The position numbers and the translations under genes are program-made. This document shows, piece by piece, positions 1 through 8,014 of a DNA stretch of 64,000 bases (position 1 is the first letter of the stretch; the number at the start of each line of letters is the position of its first letter). The stretch is from contig NZ_LMSS01000002.1 in assembly GCF_001429605.1 (NCBI RefSeq), positions 124,001 through 188,000 of the forward strand, given 5' to 3'. This DNA comes from Phycicoccus sp. Soil802. Lineage in GTDB: Bacteria > Actinomycetota > Actinomycetes > Actinomycetales > Dermatophilaceae. The notes under the pieces are model-generated. The model made no database searches and was not told where the DNA came from. It saw only the letters and a program-made list of their open reading frames with translations.

Positions 1-116
1 ACTCCAGCGGCGCGCTGTCCTACCTCGGCGCCGCCGCTGAGCTCGCCGACCGCGGCGCCGCCGCCACCGCCGACCACCAGACCGCATCCGCGCAGCCAGC
101 GGCCACACGAGAGTGA
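1..116 (+). CDS. parA: ParA chromosome-partitioning ATPase, C-terminal end only
   Basis: Partial: the gene enters from the left edge and only the last 38 codons are visible. The tail carries [15 protein letters not shown], which matches the conserved C-terminus of chromosomal ParA/Soj (the SSGA-SYL-AA-E motif), and then a short Ala/Gln-rich end. It stops with TGA 11 bases before the parB start, the usual parAB operon arrangement near oriC. ParA is a Walker-type ATPase that works with ParB-parS complexes in origin segregation. The catalytic part lies outside the window, so identity rests on the tail and on the neighbour. Confidence 0.8.
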   Translation, partial: SSGALSYLGAAAELADRGAAATADHQTASAQPAATRE

Positions 117-127
117 GAGAAGAGATC

Positions 128-1264
128 ATGAGCGAGAAGCGTCGCGCCCTCGGCCGGGGCCTGGGTGCCCTCATCCCCAACGCCCCGACCTCCCCGAACG
201 GCCGTCCCGTGGACGTCTTCTTCCCCGACTCGCGCCCCGGTGCCACCGCGTATGCCGGTGGGTCACCCGCGGGTGAGGGTGACCAGGGTGGGGGAATCGC
301 CGTGGCGGACGTCGACGCGGTCGACGCCGCTGCTCCCGACCCTGCGGCCACCGGTGCCGAGGGGGCCGACCAGGCATCCGCGGAGCCGACGGCTGCCGAC
401 GGCTTCGACCTCGCGCCGGTGCCCGGGGTGTCCTACGGCGAGATCCCGGTCGAGCAGATCCGGCCCAACCCGCGCCAGCCCCGGTCGGTCTTCGACGAGG
501 ACGACATGGCCGAGCTGGTCCACTCGATCCGCGAGATCGGGGTGCTCCAGCCGATCGTGATCCGGCCCATTCCCGCAGGTCAGGGGCCTGACGAGCTCGA
601 CAACGCGGCCGACGGCGTGCGCTACGAGCTGATCATGGGTGAGCGGCGCTGGCGCGCGTCACAGGAGGCCGGCAAGGCCACCGTCCCGGCCATCGTCAAG
701 GAGACCGACGACGACGACCTCCTGCGCGACGCCCTCCTGGAGAACCTGCACCGCAGCCAGCTGAACGCGCTCGAGGAGGCCGCGGCATACCAGCAGCTGC
801 TCGAGGACTTCGGCTGCACGCACGACGAGCTGGCCGCCCGGATCGGTCGCTCGCGACCGCAGATCTCCAACACGCTCCGGCTGCTCAAGCTCCCGCCGCT
901 GGTCGCCCGCCGGGTCGCCGCCGGCGTCCTGTCCGCCGGTCACGCCCGGGCCCTGCTGGGGCTGTCCGACGGCGCCGCGATGGAGCGGGTCGCCCAGCGG
1001 ATCGTGGCCGAGGGGCTCAGCGTCCGCAACGTCGAGGAGATCGTGGCCGTGGGTGGGCCCGACGAGGTGGCCAAGCCGCGTCGGCCGCGGGCCGGCAACC
1101 GGCACCCCCAGCTCGACGACCTGGCGGCCCGGCTCTCCGACCGGTTCGACACCCGGGTGAACATCGCCCTGGGGCAGCGCAAGGGCAAGCTCACCGTCGA
1201 GTTCGCCTCGGTCGAGGACCTCAACCGGATCGTCGACATGTTGGGGCTCGAGCGCAGCGCCTGA
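128..1264 (+). CDS. parB: ParB centromere-binding partition protein
   Basis: 378 residues. Starts [17 protein letters not shown], the ParB N-terminal signature that stimulates ParA, followed by about 90 residues of low-complexity Ala/Asp/Pro linker. The ParB/Srx CTPase domain follows, with IRPNPRQPR, then GERRWRAS and [14 protein letters not shown], then a KorB-like helix-turn-helix ([17 protein letters not shown]) and a C-terminal dimerisation segment. It binds parS and loads as a CTP-dependent clamp. I chose the ATG at 128 over an in-frame GTG at 113, because 128 gives the conserved N-terminus and has a GAGAGAAG site upstream. It forms an operon with parA. No parS consensus was noticed in the window. 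Confidence 0.96.
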   Translation: MSEKRRALGRGLGALIPNAPTSPNGRPVDVFFPDSRPGATAYAGGSPAGEGDQGGGIAVADVDAVDAAAPDPAATGAEGADQASAEPTAADGFDLAPVPGVSYGEIPVEQIRPNPRQPRSVFDEDDMAELVHSIREIGVLQPIVIRPIPAGQGPDELDNAADGVRYELIMGERRWRASQEAGKATVPAIVKETDDDDLLRDALLENLHRSQLNALEEAAAYQQLLEDFGCTHDELAARIGRSRPQISNTLRLLKLPPLVARRVAAGVLSAGHARALLGLSDGAAMERVAQRIVAEGLSVRNVEEIVAVGGPDEVAKPRRPRAGNRHPQLDDLAARLSDRFDTRVNIALGQRKGKLTVEFASVEDLNRIVDMLGLERSA

Positions 1265-1315
1265 GCGGGAAAACCGTTGGGGCAGTAGCGGATTCGCGCT
1301 GCGGTTGTGGCTGGG

Positions 1316-2488
1316 TCAGCTGTGTGAGGCGAGGTAGGCGCGCAGGTCGCCGAGTCGCAGCACCCCGGTCGTGGCGGTGTCGTCGTCGCCCATGTAGAGC
1401 CGCTGGAGGCTGACCAGGACGGCCTCGGCCAGGGTGTCGCGGAAGAGCGGGTCGGCGAGCCGAGCCGCGTCGTCGGGGTGCGAGAGGTAGCCGGCCTCGA
1501 TCCGTACCGCCGGCATCCGGGTCTGCTGGAGCAGGGCCCACGAGCGGCCGTGCGAGCGGCAGTTCTCGAGGCCGGTGCGGGCCACCACCTCGCGCAGGAC
1601 GAGGTCGGCCAGGTGCTCACCCACGGCCGACCAGGAGGTCTGGCGGTCGCGACCGAAGAAGAAGGTGGCCACCCCACTGGCATCCCCGGCGTCGTGGGAG
1701 TCGCAGTGCAGCGAGAGCACGAGGTCGGCACCGGCGTCGTTGGCCAGCGCGGCCCGCTCGTCCTCGGTGGGGGAGGTGTGCTCGGTCCGGGTGTAGACCA
1801 CGGAGACGCCGATCGCGGTCAGCCGGCCCTCGATGCGTCGGGCCAGGTCCATGACCACCTCGGACTCGACCAGCCCGTGGGCCACCGCCCCGGTGTTGCT
1901 GCCGCCGTGCCCGGGGTCGAGCACGACCGTGCGCCCGGACAGGCTGTGTCCTGAGCGACGGACGAGCTCGCGCTCGCGCAGCACGTTCGCCGAGCCGCCG
2001 GACACCGACCTGCGCAGGTCCTCGAAGGCCCGCAGGGTGTTGGGACCCACGGAACCGTCCCCGGACAGGCCGTAGGCCCGCTGGAAGCTGCGGACCGCGC
2101 GCTCGGTCTCGGGTCCGAAGCGACCGTCGACCCGCCCCGCGGCGAAGCCCAGGGTGTTGAGCCGCTCCTGCAGGGTGACCACGTCCTCACCGCGCTGGAG
2201 GTGTCCAGGGGTGTGCAGCAGGATCCGGTCACCGAGCGCCCAGCGCGCGCCGTCGATGGCGGTGAACGTCTCCACGCCCACCACGCCGTCGACGATGAGG
2301 CCCTTGTGCTGCTGGAAGGCGCGCACGGCCCGCTCCAGGGCGGCGTCGAACACGGTGGGGTCGTCGGCCTGCAGGTCCGGGCGCTCGGGCAGCTGGTCGG
2401 GTGGCAGCGCGGCCAGCCGGGCCCGCACGTCGGCGACCGCGGGGCCGTGGCTGCCGAGGCCGAGCAGGCCGTACTTGCTGTCTGACAC
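1316..2488 (-). CDS. cwlM: CwlM-type peptidoglycan amidase-fold protein
   Basis: 390 residues with two tandem peptidoglycan-binding (PG_binding_1) repeats in the first ~165 residues, seen as FQQHKGLIVDGVVG and FGPETERAVRSFQ, then an Amidase_3 domain. The zinc and catalytic positions of the family look intact: His in DPGHGG, Glu in LVESEV, His in LSLHCD, and the terminal Glu in VRIEAGYLSH. No signal peptide is visible. Order and orientation next to trxA, trxB and parB match mycobacterial cwlM, whose product is described as a cytoplasmic PknB substrate that activates MurA rather than a working hydrolase. The GTG start has a strong GAGGAGG. The C-terminus carries a Thr-rich stretch (DDDTATTG) that could be a kinase target; that is inference. 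Confidence 0.88.
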   Translation of the reverse strand: MSDSKYGLLGLGSHGPAVADVRARLAALPPDQLPERPDLQADDPTVFDAALERAVRAFQQHKGLIVDGVVGVETFTAIDGARWALGDRILLHTPGHLQRGEDVVTLQERLNTLGFAAGRVDGRFGPETERAVRSFQRAYGLSGDGSVGPNTLRAFEDLRRSVSGGSANVLRERELVRRSGHSLSGRTVVLDPGHGGSNTGAVAHGLVESEVVMDLARRIEGRLTAIGVSVVYTRTEHTSPTEDERAALANDAGADLVLSLHCDSHDAGDASGVATFFFGRDRQTSWSAVGEHLADLVLREVVARTGLENCRSHGRSWALLQQTRMPAVRIEAGYLSHPDDAARLADPLFRDTLAEAVLVSLQRLYMGDDDTATTGVLRLGDLRAYLASHS

Positions 2489-2613
2489 GCGGCCTCCTCG
2501 GGATGGTGGGCGACGCCCGGTGGACGGATCATCGCAGCTGGATGTTTGTGCAGGTCAGCGGTGGTGCAGTGGCACCGGTGGGCGGGCTCGTGGCACACCG
2601 TGTCCGACTCCCG

Positions 2614-2643
2614 AGCCTAGGTCAGAACGGCGTCGCGGACCAA
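2614..2643 (-). promoter_or_regulatory. Putative housekeeping promoter of cwlM
   Basis: On the minus strand, TTGGTC (2638-2643) lies 18 bases from TAGGCT (2614-2619), about 125 bases before the cwlM start. It lies just beyond the trxBA terminator, so cwlM appears to have its own promoter. Pattern match only. Confidence 0.4.
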
Positions 2644-2664
2644 CCGGACCGGCCCGGCAATGAC

Positions 2665-2701
2665 GATGCCGGTCGCGCCCACCTCGGGCGCGACCGGCAT
2701 C
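2665..2701 (-). terminator. Strong hairpin terminator after trxA
   Basis: Perfect 16-bp inverted repeat: the arm at 2665-2680 begins GATGCCGG, pairs with 2686-2701, and the loop is ACCTC. It lies 15 bases past the trxA stop. There is no long U-tract, as is common in GC-rich actinobacteria. It should separate the trxBA unit from cwlM. Confidence 0.75.
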
Positions 2702-2716
2702 CGGTCACGGGGTCAC

Positions 2717-3043
2717 TCAGCCGAGGTAGTCGGCGAGCTCACGCACCAGCTTCGGCTTGGGCATGGCGCCCACGAGGGTCTTCACGACCTCGCCACCGAC
2801 ATAGACGTTGAGGGTCGGGATGCCGGTGATGCCGTAGCGGCTGCTGACCGCGAGGTTCTCGTCGGTGTTGAGCTTGACGATCTCGATCTTGTCGGCGTGG
2901 GCGACGGCCAGCTCCTCGAGGATCGGGGCGACGGCGCGGCACGGGCCGCACCAGGGCGCCCAGAAGTCCACCAGGACCGGCTTGTCTTTCTGGAGGACGT
3001 CGGCCTCGAAGGTGGCGTCCGTGGTGTCCTTGATGGCTCCCAC
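2717..3043 (-). CDS. trxA: Thioredoxin
   Basis: 108 residues, normal thioredoxin length, with the active site WAPWCGPC at about residues 28-35 and the cis-Pro loop GIPTL near residue 75. It is a cytoplasmic dithiol reductant recycled by the thioredoxin reductase encoded just upstream. The GTG start is supported by AAAGGAG at a good distance. A 143-base gap separates it from trxB, and a strong hairpin follows the stop, so trxB-trxA probably form one unit driven by the SigR-type promoter at 4253-4279. Confidence 0.95.
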   Translation of the reverse strand: MGAIKDTTDATFEADVLQKDKPVLVDFWAPWCGPCRAVAPILEELAVAHADKIEIVKLNTDENLAVSSRYGITGIPTLNVYVGGEVVKTLVGAMPKPKLVRELADYLG

Positions 3044-3156
3044 TCGGGGGCTCCTTTCGGTGGTGCTGCGGTTGGTTGGCTGGGTGTGCGGTGTGGCTGG
3101 GTGGGGCTGCGTCTGCCTGCCATGATCCCCGCGGGGTCTGACAGGCGGACGGGTGG

Positions 3157-3198
3157 GGTCGGTGCGTCGGGGTCAGTGCGTCAGGGTCAGTGCGTCAG
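3157..3198. repeat. 14-bp tandem repeat straddling the trxB stop codon
   Basis: Three head-to-tail copies of GGTCAGTGCGTCAG (the first has two mismatches) cover the last codons and stop of trxB. This looks like slippage duplication of the gene end. The first copies lie in the spacer before trxA. Confidence 0.7.
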
Positions 3199-4191
3199 GG
3201 CGGGCTCATCGGTGAGGGCAGCGTCGGTGGCGGGTGCGCCGGCGTGCTCTCGGTCGGCGAGGAACCGCTCGGCGTCGAGCGCCGCGGCGCAGCCGGACCC
3301 CGCCGCCGTGATGGCCTGCCGGTAGGTGTGGTCGACCAGGTCGCCCGAGGCGAAGACGCCGGGGAGGTTGGTCCGCGTGGTGCGGCCCTCGACGAGGACG
3401 TAGCCCTCGTCGTCGAGGTCGACGACGCCCTTGACCAGCTCGTTGCGCGGGTCGTGGCCGATCGCGACGAACAGGCCGGTGACGGGCAGCTCGCGGGTCG
3501 TACCGGTCTCGGTGTCGCGCAGCGTGATGCCGGTCAGCTTGGCGTCGCCGTGGATCGCCTCGACGGCGGAGTTCCAGGCGAACTTGATCTTGTCGTTGGA
3601 CAGCGCGCGCTCGGCCATGATCTTGGAAGCCCGCAGCTCGCCGCGGCGGTGCACGATGGTCACCGAGCGGGCGAACTTGGTGAGGAAGGTGGCCTCCTCG
3701 ACAGCGGAGTCGCCGCCACCCACGACGGCGATGTCCTGGTCACGGAAGAAGAACCCGTCACAGGTCGCACACCACGAGACGCCGTGGCCGGACAGCCGCT
3801 TCTCGTCGGGCAGACCCAGCTCGCGGTAGGCCGAGCCCATGGCGAGGATGACGGCGTGCGCGCGGTAGGTGTTGCCCTCGGCGTCGACGACCGTCTTGAC
3901 CTCACCCTCGAGGTCGACGGACTCGACGTCGTCGGTGATGATCTCGGCGCCGAACCGCTCGGCCTGGGCCCGCATGTTCTCCATCAGGTCGGGGCCCATG
4001 ATCCCGTCGCGGAACCCCGGGAAGTTCTCCACCTCGGTGGTGTTCATCAGGGCGCCACCCGCGGTGACGGCGCCTTCGAAGAGCAGCGGCTGGAGGTTGG
4101 CACGGGCCGCGTAGACGGCGGCGGTGTAACCCGCCGGGCCGGAGCCGATGATGATCAGACTGCGGATGTCGGCGGGTGCGGTGGTGGTCAC
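3187..4191 (-). CDS. trxB: Thioredoxin-disulfide reductase
   Basis: 334 residues. Shows the FAD-binding GSGPAG motif near the N-terminus, the redox CATCDG (CxxC) motif mid-protein, the NADPH-binding [10 protein letters not shown] motif, and the C-terminal [11 protein letters not shown] loop, all in the order of low-molecular-weight TrxB. It reduces thioredoxin with NADPH. I prefer the GTG at 4191 ([12 protein letters not shown]) to an ATG at 4236, because the extra N-terminal residues resemble no TrxB and an AAGGGG site precedes 4191. The 3' end lies in a 14-base tandem repeat (3157-3198) that straddles the stop codon. Confidence 0.95.
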   Translation of the reverse strand: MTTTAPADIRSLIIIGSGPAGYTAAVYAARANLQPLLFEGAVTAGGALMNTTEVENFPGFRDGIMGPDLMENMRAQAERFGAEIITDDVESVDLEGEVKTVVDAEGNTYRAHAVILAMGSAYRELGLPDEKRLSGHGVSWCATCDGFFFRDQDIAVVGGGDSAVEEATFLTKFARSVTIVHRRGELRASKIMAERALSNDKIKFAWNSAVEAIHGDAKLTGITLRDTETGTTRELPVTGLFVAIGHDPRNELVKGVVDLDDEGYVLVEGRTTRTNLPGVFASGDLVDHTYRQAITAAGSGCAAALDAERFLADREHAGAPATDAALTDEPALTH

Positions 4192-4252
4192 GCGGTTACA
4201 GCCCCTTGTGGTCGAGAAGGCGGTGCACCGCAACATACGGTGCCGGACTCTT

Positions 4253-4279
4253 CAACCGATCGTAGGCCCTGAATGTTCC
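4253..4279 (-). promoter_or_regulatory. SigR/SigH-type disulfide-stress promoter of trxB
   Basis: On the minus strand GGAAC (complement of 4275-4279) is separated by exactly 18 bases from GTTG (complement of 4253-4256), about 60 bases before the trxB start. Streptomyces SigR and mycobacterial SigH recognise GGAAT/C-N18-GTT(G), and trxBA is a classic target of both. A SigM-type -10 (CGTC) is not present at 16-17 bases. Confidence 0.65.
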
Positions 4280-4379
4280 GGCGGCTCCGCGACACCCAGC
4301 TCCCCGGCAAAACGGCAGCTGCCCTCACTCCCGCCCGTCTGCAGCTGGGCGGAAGGGGACGCAATTGCCGTTGTGCGGG

Positions 4380-5213
4380 TCAGGGGAGGGTGAGGGGTCC
4401 GGCGAGCAGCCGGGGGTGCTGCGCGTCGCAGTCGGGCGCCACGGCATACACCGACTCGGTGCTGCCCCGGTCGACCAGCACGATCACCGCCGGGACACCG
4501 TCGAGGGTCGCCACGTCGCCCCGCACCGGGAGCCCGTCGGGCACGCCCAGCGCGGTGAGGCAGCCCCGCAGCCCGGCCTCGCCGTAGGGCACGGCGTGGT
4601 CCTTCGCGGCCGAGGAGGCCTGGAAGGTGGTGCCCAGCGTCGCCGCCTGGGTGGCCAGGCCCGAGATCGTGTATGCCGTGCCGGTCGCGGCGAGGGCCAC
4701 GTCGCCGACCGAGCTGCGCACCCGCTTGTCCGGGGTGACCGGCCCGGGGGTCGCCGTGGAGCCGGGGGCTTCGGGAGCACCACCGGAGTCGGCGACGGAG
4801 CCCCTGTTCCCCTCGGCGCTGCTGGCGCTGTCGGCGGAGGAGCTGCCCTTGAGCGAGGCCATCACGTCGCCGGGGCCGGTGCCGGTCAGCAGGGCGGGCA
4901 GGCCCACCGCGAGGACCACGGCGGCAGCTGCGGCGGCACCCAGGTGCTGCCAGCCCCAGCTGCGCCGGCGCAGGGGCACGACGGTGCCGCCCTCGCGGGC
5001 GGACTGCTCCTGGGCGATCGAGGCACTGATCCGGGCGACCAGGTCGGGAGGCATGGGACCGGGGTCGGGCAGCGCCGAGAGGAGCGCCCGGATGCCGGTG
5101 GGGTCGTGCTCGACGTCGTCGTGCCGCCCCGGGCCCGCGACGCGCGGGTCCTGCGGGCTGCTGCCGTGCGGGGGGACGCCACTGTCCGCCGGGGGCACGG
5201 GGGGTGTGCTCAC
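4380..5213 (-). CDS. Membrane anti-sigma factor paired with SigM
   Basis: About 277 residues. A cytoplasmic N-terminal part (IRALLSALPDPGPMPPDL near residues 39-56) leads to one transmembrane helix (LGAAAAAAVVLAVGLPALL) and an extracytoplasmic Ser/Gly-rich domain. It sits directly after the sigM gene and before trxB, the position of mycobacterial rsmA, so it very likely holds SigM inactive at the membrane. No HxxxCxxC zinc motif is visible. Start choice: GTGGTG at 5211-5216 follows GGAGGAA; a longer frame to 5288 adds an unlikely Pro/His leader. The sensing domain is not one I recognise. Confidence 0.78.
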   Translation of the reverse strand: MSTPPVPPADSGVPPHGSSPQDPRVAGPGRHDDVEHDPTGIRALLSALPDPGPMPPDLVARISASIAQEQSAREGGTVVPLRRRSWGWQHLGAAAAAAVVLAVGLPALLTGTGPGDVMASLKGSSSADSASSAEGNRGSVADSGGAPEAPGSTATPGPVTPDKRVRSSVGDVALAATGTAYTISGLATQAATLGTTFQASSAAKDHAVPYGEAGLRGCLTALGVPDGLPVRGDVATLDGVPAVIVLVDRGSTESVYAVAPDCDAQHPRLLAGPLTLP

Positions 5214-5298
5214 CACGACTTCCTCCAGACGATGGGTGTCGGTCTCGTGGTCGCGCGGCTGCCGGTGCGGGCACGGCGGTGGCGACATGTGTACGACG

Positions 5299-5847
5299 TC
5301 ACGGCTGCCCCGATGGTTCCCGCAGGAGCTCGGCCATGGCGTCCCGACCCCGGCTGCACCGCGACTTCACGGTGCCCTCCGCGACCTCGAGCACAGCGGC
5401 CGCCTCGGCGACCGACATGCCGTGCATGTCGACCAGGATCAGCGCCATCCGCTGGCCCTCGGGGAGGCGCTCGAGCGCCTCACGGACGTCGAGGCGGGTG
5501 TCGACCGACGACTCCGCGTCGTGGCGGTCGGCCAGCTCGTGCTCGGGCAGCTCGCTGGTGGGCTTGTCGCGCCGCAGCCGGTCGAGGCAGGCGTTGACCA
5601 CGATGCGGTGCAGCCACGTGGTGACCGCCGCGTCGCCCCGGTAGGACCCGGCCCGCCGGAAGGCCGAGATGAAGGCGTCCTGGACGCAGTCGGAGGCGAG
5701 CTCGCGGTTGCGGGTCGTGCGCAGGGCCACCGCCCACATCCGGTCGCGGTGCCGCCGGAACAGCTCGCCGAACGCGTCGGGGTCGCCCTCGACGTGCGCG
5801 CGCAGCAACGCGCGGTCGTCCTGCTCGTGCAACGGGAGGCTGCTCAT
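5299..5847 (-). CDS. sigM: ECF RNA polymerase sigma factor SigM
   Basis: 182 residues, the size of a compact ECF sigma. Region 2 contains DPDAFGELFRRHRDRMW and DCVQDAFISAFR; region 4 contains LPEGQRMALILVDMHGMSV and GTVKSRCSRGRD, which reads the -35 box. The assignment to SigM comes from position: anti-sigma gene immediately downstream, then trxB-trxA-cwlM, and murJ upstream, as in mycobacteria. It is 28 bases downstream of the pseudokinase gene and probably co-transcribed with it. The environmental signal cannot be read from the sequence. Confidence 0.92.
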   Translation of the reverse strand: MSSLPLHEQDDRALLRAHVEGDPDAFGELFRRHRDRMWAVALRTTRNRELASDCVQDAFISAFRRAGSYRGDAAVTTWLHRIVVNACLDRLRRDKPTSELPEHELADRHDAESSVDTRLDVREALERLPEGQRMALILVDMHGMSVAEAAAVLEVAEGTVKSRCSRGRDAMAELLREPSGQP

Positions 5848-5875
5848 GGGTGTGCCGGTCGGCCGCCGCGCCGGC

Positions 5876-7924
5876 TCAGCTGACCGTGACCTCGGCGACC
5901 GTGGCGCGGAACCGGCCGTCGGACACCTGGGTCACCGCGGTGAACCAGACGAAGACGTACTGGCCCTTGACGATCGAGGGGGCCTTGAGGGTCACCGCGC
6001 CGGACTTGCCCTGCGAGGAGCCGATCTTGGTGGCGCTGCCCAGGCTGTCGCGGTCCTGGCCGACGTAGACGGTCACGTCGGCCGCGTTGGGCAGCACGAG
6101 CTCGACCGTGGAGACACTGCGGTTCTGGCCGAGGTCGAGCCGCAGGCCGACGCCCTTCTTGAGGCCCCCGAGGTTCGGGCTGGCGTAGCCCTCGGAGCTC
6201 CAGTAGGTGTTGGTCTTGCCGTCGAAGACGCGAGCGGCCTCACCGTTGCGCTCGGCGCCGTCGCCCTCGGGATCGAAGCCGGTGGCGCTGAGGATCGCGA
6301 ACGACTCGCCGCCGCCCTCGTCAGGGGGCGTGGGTGTGACCGTGACGGCTGGGGCAGTCACCTTGACCGTGCCCTTCGGGGTGGGGGTGCCACCGAGCCC
6401 GAGGTCGCTGTTGGAACCGATCCTCGAGGCACCCCAGAAACCGAGGATCGTGGCGACGACCAGGAACGCCGCCATGATCGCCAGGACCACCTTGGCCTGG
6501 TCCCGGGTCGGGGCCGTGCCGGTCTCGGCGGAGAGCATCGGCAGGGGCGGCCCGAGTGGCTCCTGCCCCTCGACGAGGGCCTGGTTGAGGGAGATCCGGC
6601 GCTCCTCGGCGCGCTCCTCGGCGGCCTGGCGCTGGGCCCGGCGCTCGGCTGCCTTGTCGGCTGCTGCCCGGGCGAAGCTGCCGACCCGGTGGGCCGCGGC
6701 ACCGGCGGCGTGTCCGGCGGCGTGGCCGGCCGTGCCGAGGGCGGTACCCACTGCGGTCGCCGCAGCGGACGCCTGGGCGGCGGCGGCGGCGCCGCCCGGC
6801 TGCCCCGGTCCCTGGTCGACGCCGTCATCGGCGTCGGAGTCGTGCTCGGAGTCGTGGTCGGTGGCGGGACCGACCGGGCCCTGCGGTATGCCGGGTGCCC
6901 CGGTGGCGGGCGTGAGCGGCTGGGTGGGGGTGGGCTCGCCGAGGGCGGCGGCGCCGACCGCGGCACCCGCGGGAGCAGCCCACGGTGCCTCGTGCCGGCC
7001 GCGCCCGGCTGCCTCGCCGGGGCCCTGCTCGTCGGGGTGGACCGGCGGCGGGGGGACCGGCGGGGCCGGCACGGAGGCGAGCGCCGCGTCGAGCTCCTCG
7101 CGCGGCATCGCGATCGTGCGGGTGCTGCCGTCGTCGACCGGTCGCGTCCCCCCGAGGCCCTGCACCTGCGACATCGCCCACGGGGCGATCTGGCTCGCGA
7201 AGTCGCCCGGCGTGAGCGGGCCCTGGTCCTCGTTGAGGGTGAGCCGGCACAGCGCGTCGAGGTCACCGGGCACGCCGGCCGCGATCTCGGACGGGGCCGG
7301 CACGCCGCCGACGACGTGGGGCGCGGACTCGAGCCCGGCGACGTGGCCGGGCAGGGGCCACCGGCTGGTCAACGCGGCATACGTGATGGCCACGACGCCC
7401 ACGGCGTCGGTGCGGGCCGCGCGGGCGGCGTCGACGTCGTCGTCGGTGGCCATCGCCGCGGTGGTGGCCACGCCCCGCACCTTGATGGTGCCGTCGTGGG
7501 CGCGCAGGATCGAGTGGGGAGTCAGCCGCAGGTGGTGCAGGCCACGACCGCGCGCCGCCTCGAGGCCGGTCGCGGCCTCGCCGGCGATCCGCCGCACCTC
7601 CTCGGCGGGCAGGCCACCCTGCTCGAGGAGGTGGGTGAGGGTGTGGGAGTCGTGGATGGCCTCCTCGACGAAGAACGCGATGCCCTCGGAGCGGCCGACG
7701 TCGAGCACCCGCACGAGCCGGTGGTTGTCGAGGCCGGCGGCCCGGCGGGCGGCGTCGAGGGTGGTGTCGGCGTGGGACTCCTGCTCGGAGAAGCAGACGA
7801 TGACCACATCGCGCTCGAGGGTGGTGTCGTGGGCCGACCAGCGTTCGGCCTTCGGCAGCTGCTCGAGCCGGCGCTGGACGGCGTAGCGACCGCCGAGCAC
7901 CGTCGAAGGGCCTACCCCGTGCAC
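5876..7924 (-). CDS. Membrane pseudokinase with discoidin-like C-terminal domain, MurJ partner
   Basis: 682 residues. Residues ~10-270 have a Ser/Thr kinase-like fold but lack catalytic signatures: the VAIK lysine region reads VVIVCF, the HRD loop reads LRLTPHS and the DFG position reads RGVATTA. A long Pro/Ala-rich linker follows, then a transmembrane helix near residue 480 (LAIMAAFLVVATILGFWG) and an extracytoplasmic F5/8-type (discoidin-like) sandwich to the end. In mycobacteria the same pseudokinase and C-terminal domain are fused to MviN/MurJ and bind FhaA when phosphorylated; here they are a separate protein encoded just after murJ. The GTG at 7924 follows AGGAGG; an ATG at 7999 has no clear site. 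Confidence 0.87.
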   Translation of the reverse strand: MHGVGPSTVLGGRYAVQRRLEQLPKAERWSAHDTTLERDVVIVCFSEQESHADTTLDAARRAAGLDNHRLVRVLDVGRSEGIAFFVEEAIHDSHTLTHLLEQGGLPAEEVRRIAGEAATGLEAARGRGLHHLRLTPHSILRAHDGTIKVRGVATTAAMATDDDVDAARAARTDAVGVVAITYAALTSRWPLPGHVAGLESAPHVVGGVPAPSEIAAGVPGDLDALCRLTLNEDQGPLTPGDFASQIAPWAMSQVQGLGGTRPVDDGSTRTIAMPREELDAALASVPAPPVPPPPVHPDEQGPGEAAGRGRHEAPWAAPAGAAVGAAALGEPTPTQPLTPATGAPGIPQGPVGPATDHDSEHDSDADDGVDQGPGQPGGAAAAAQASAAATAVGTALGTAGHAAGHAAGAAAHRVGSFARAAADKAAERRAQRQAAEERAEERRISLNQALVEGQEPLGPPLPMLSAETGTAPTRDQAKVVLAIMAAFLVVATILGFWGASRIGSNSDLGLGGTPTPKGTVKVTAPAVTVTPTPPDEGGGESFAILSATGFDPEGDGAERNGEAARVFDGKTNTYWSSEGYASPNLGGLKKGVGLRLDLGQNRSVSTVELVLPNAADVTVYVGQDRDSLGSATKIGSSQGKSGAVTLKAPSIVKGQYVFVWFTAVTQVSDGRFRATVAEVTVS

Positions 7925-8014
7925 GCTGCCTCCTACGGTCTCGTCCACCACGTCACACTCGATGCGCCACCCCGGCTGGCCAGCCGGCCGCGGCCTCATC
8001 CTAGGGCGTGCGGA

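Noticed and set aside
1-1300. parS sites near parB
   Set aside because: I looked for a TGTTTCACGTGAAACA-like palindrome here and in the rest of the window and saw none.
4192-4236. Longer trxB with start at 4236
   Set aside because: The extra residues ([15 protein letters not shown]) are unlike any TrxB N-terminus and overlap the promoter leader.
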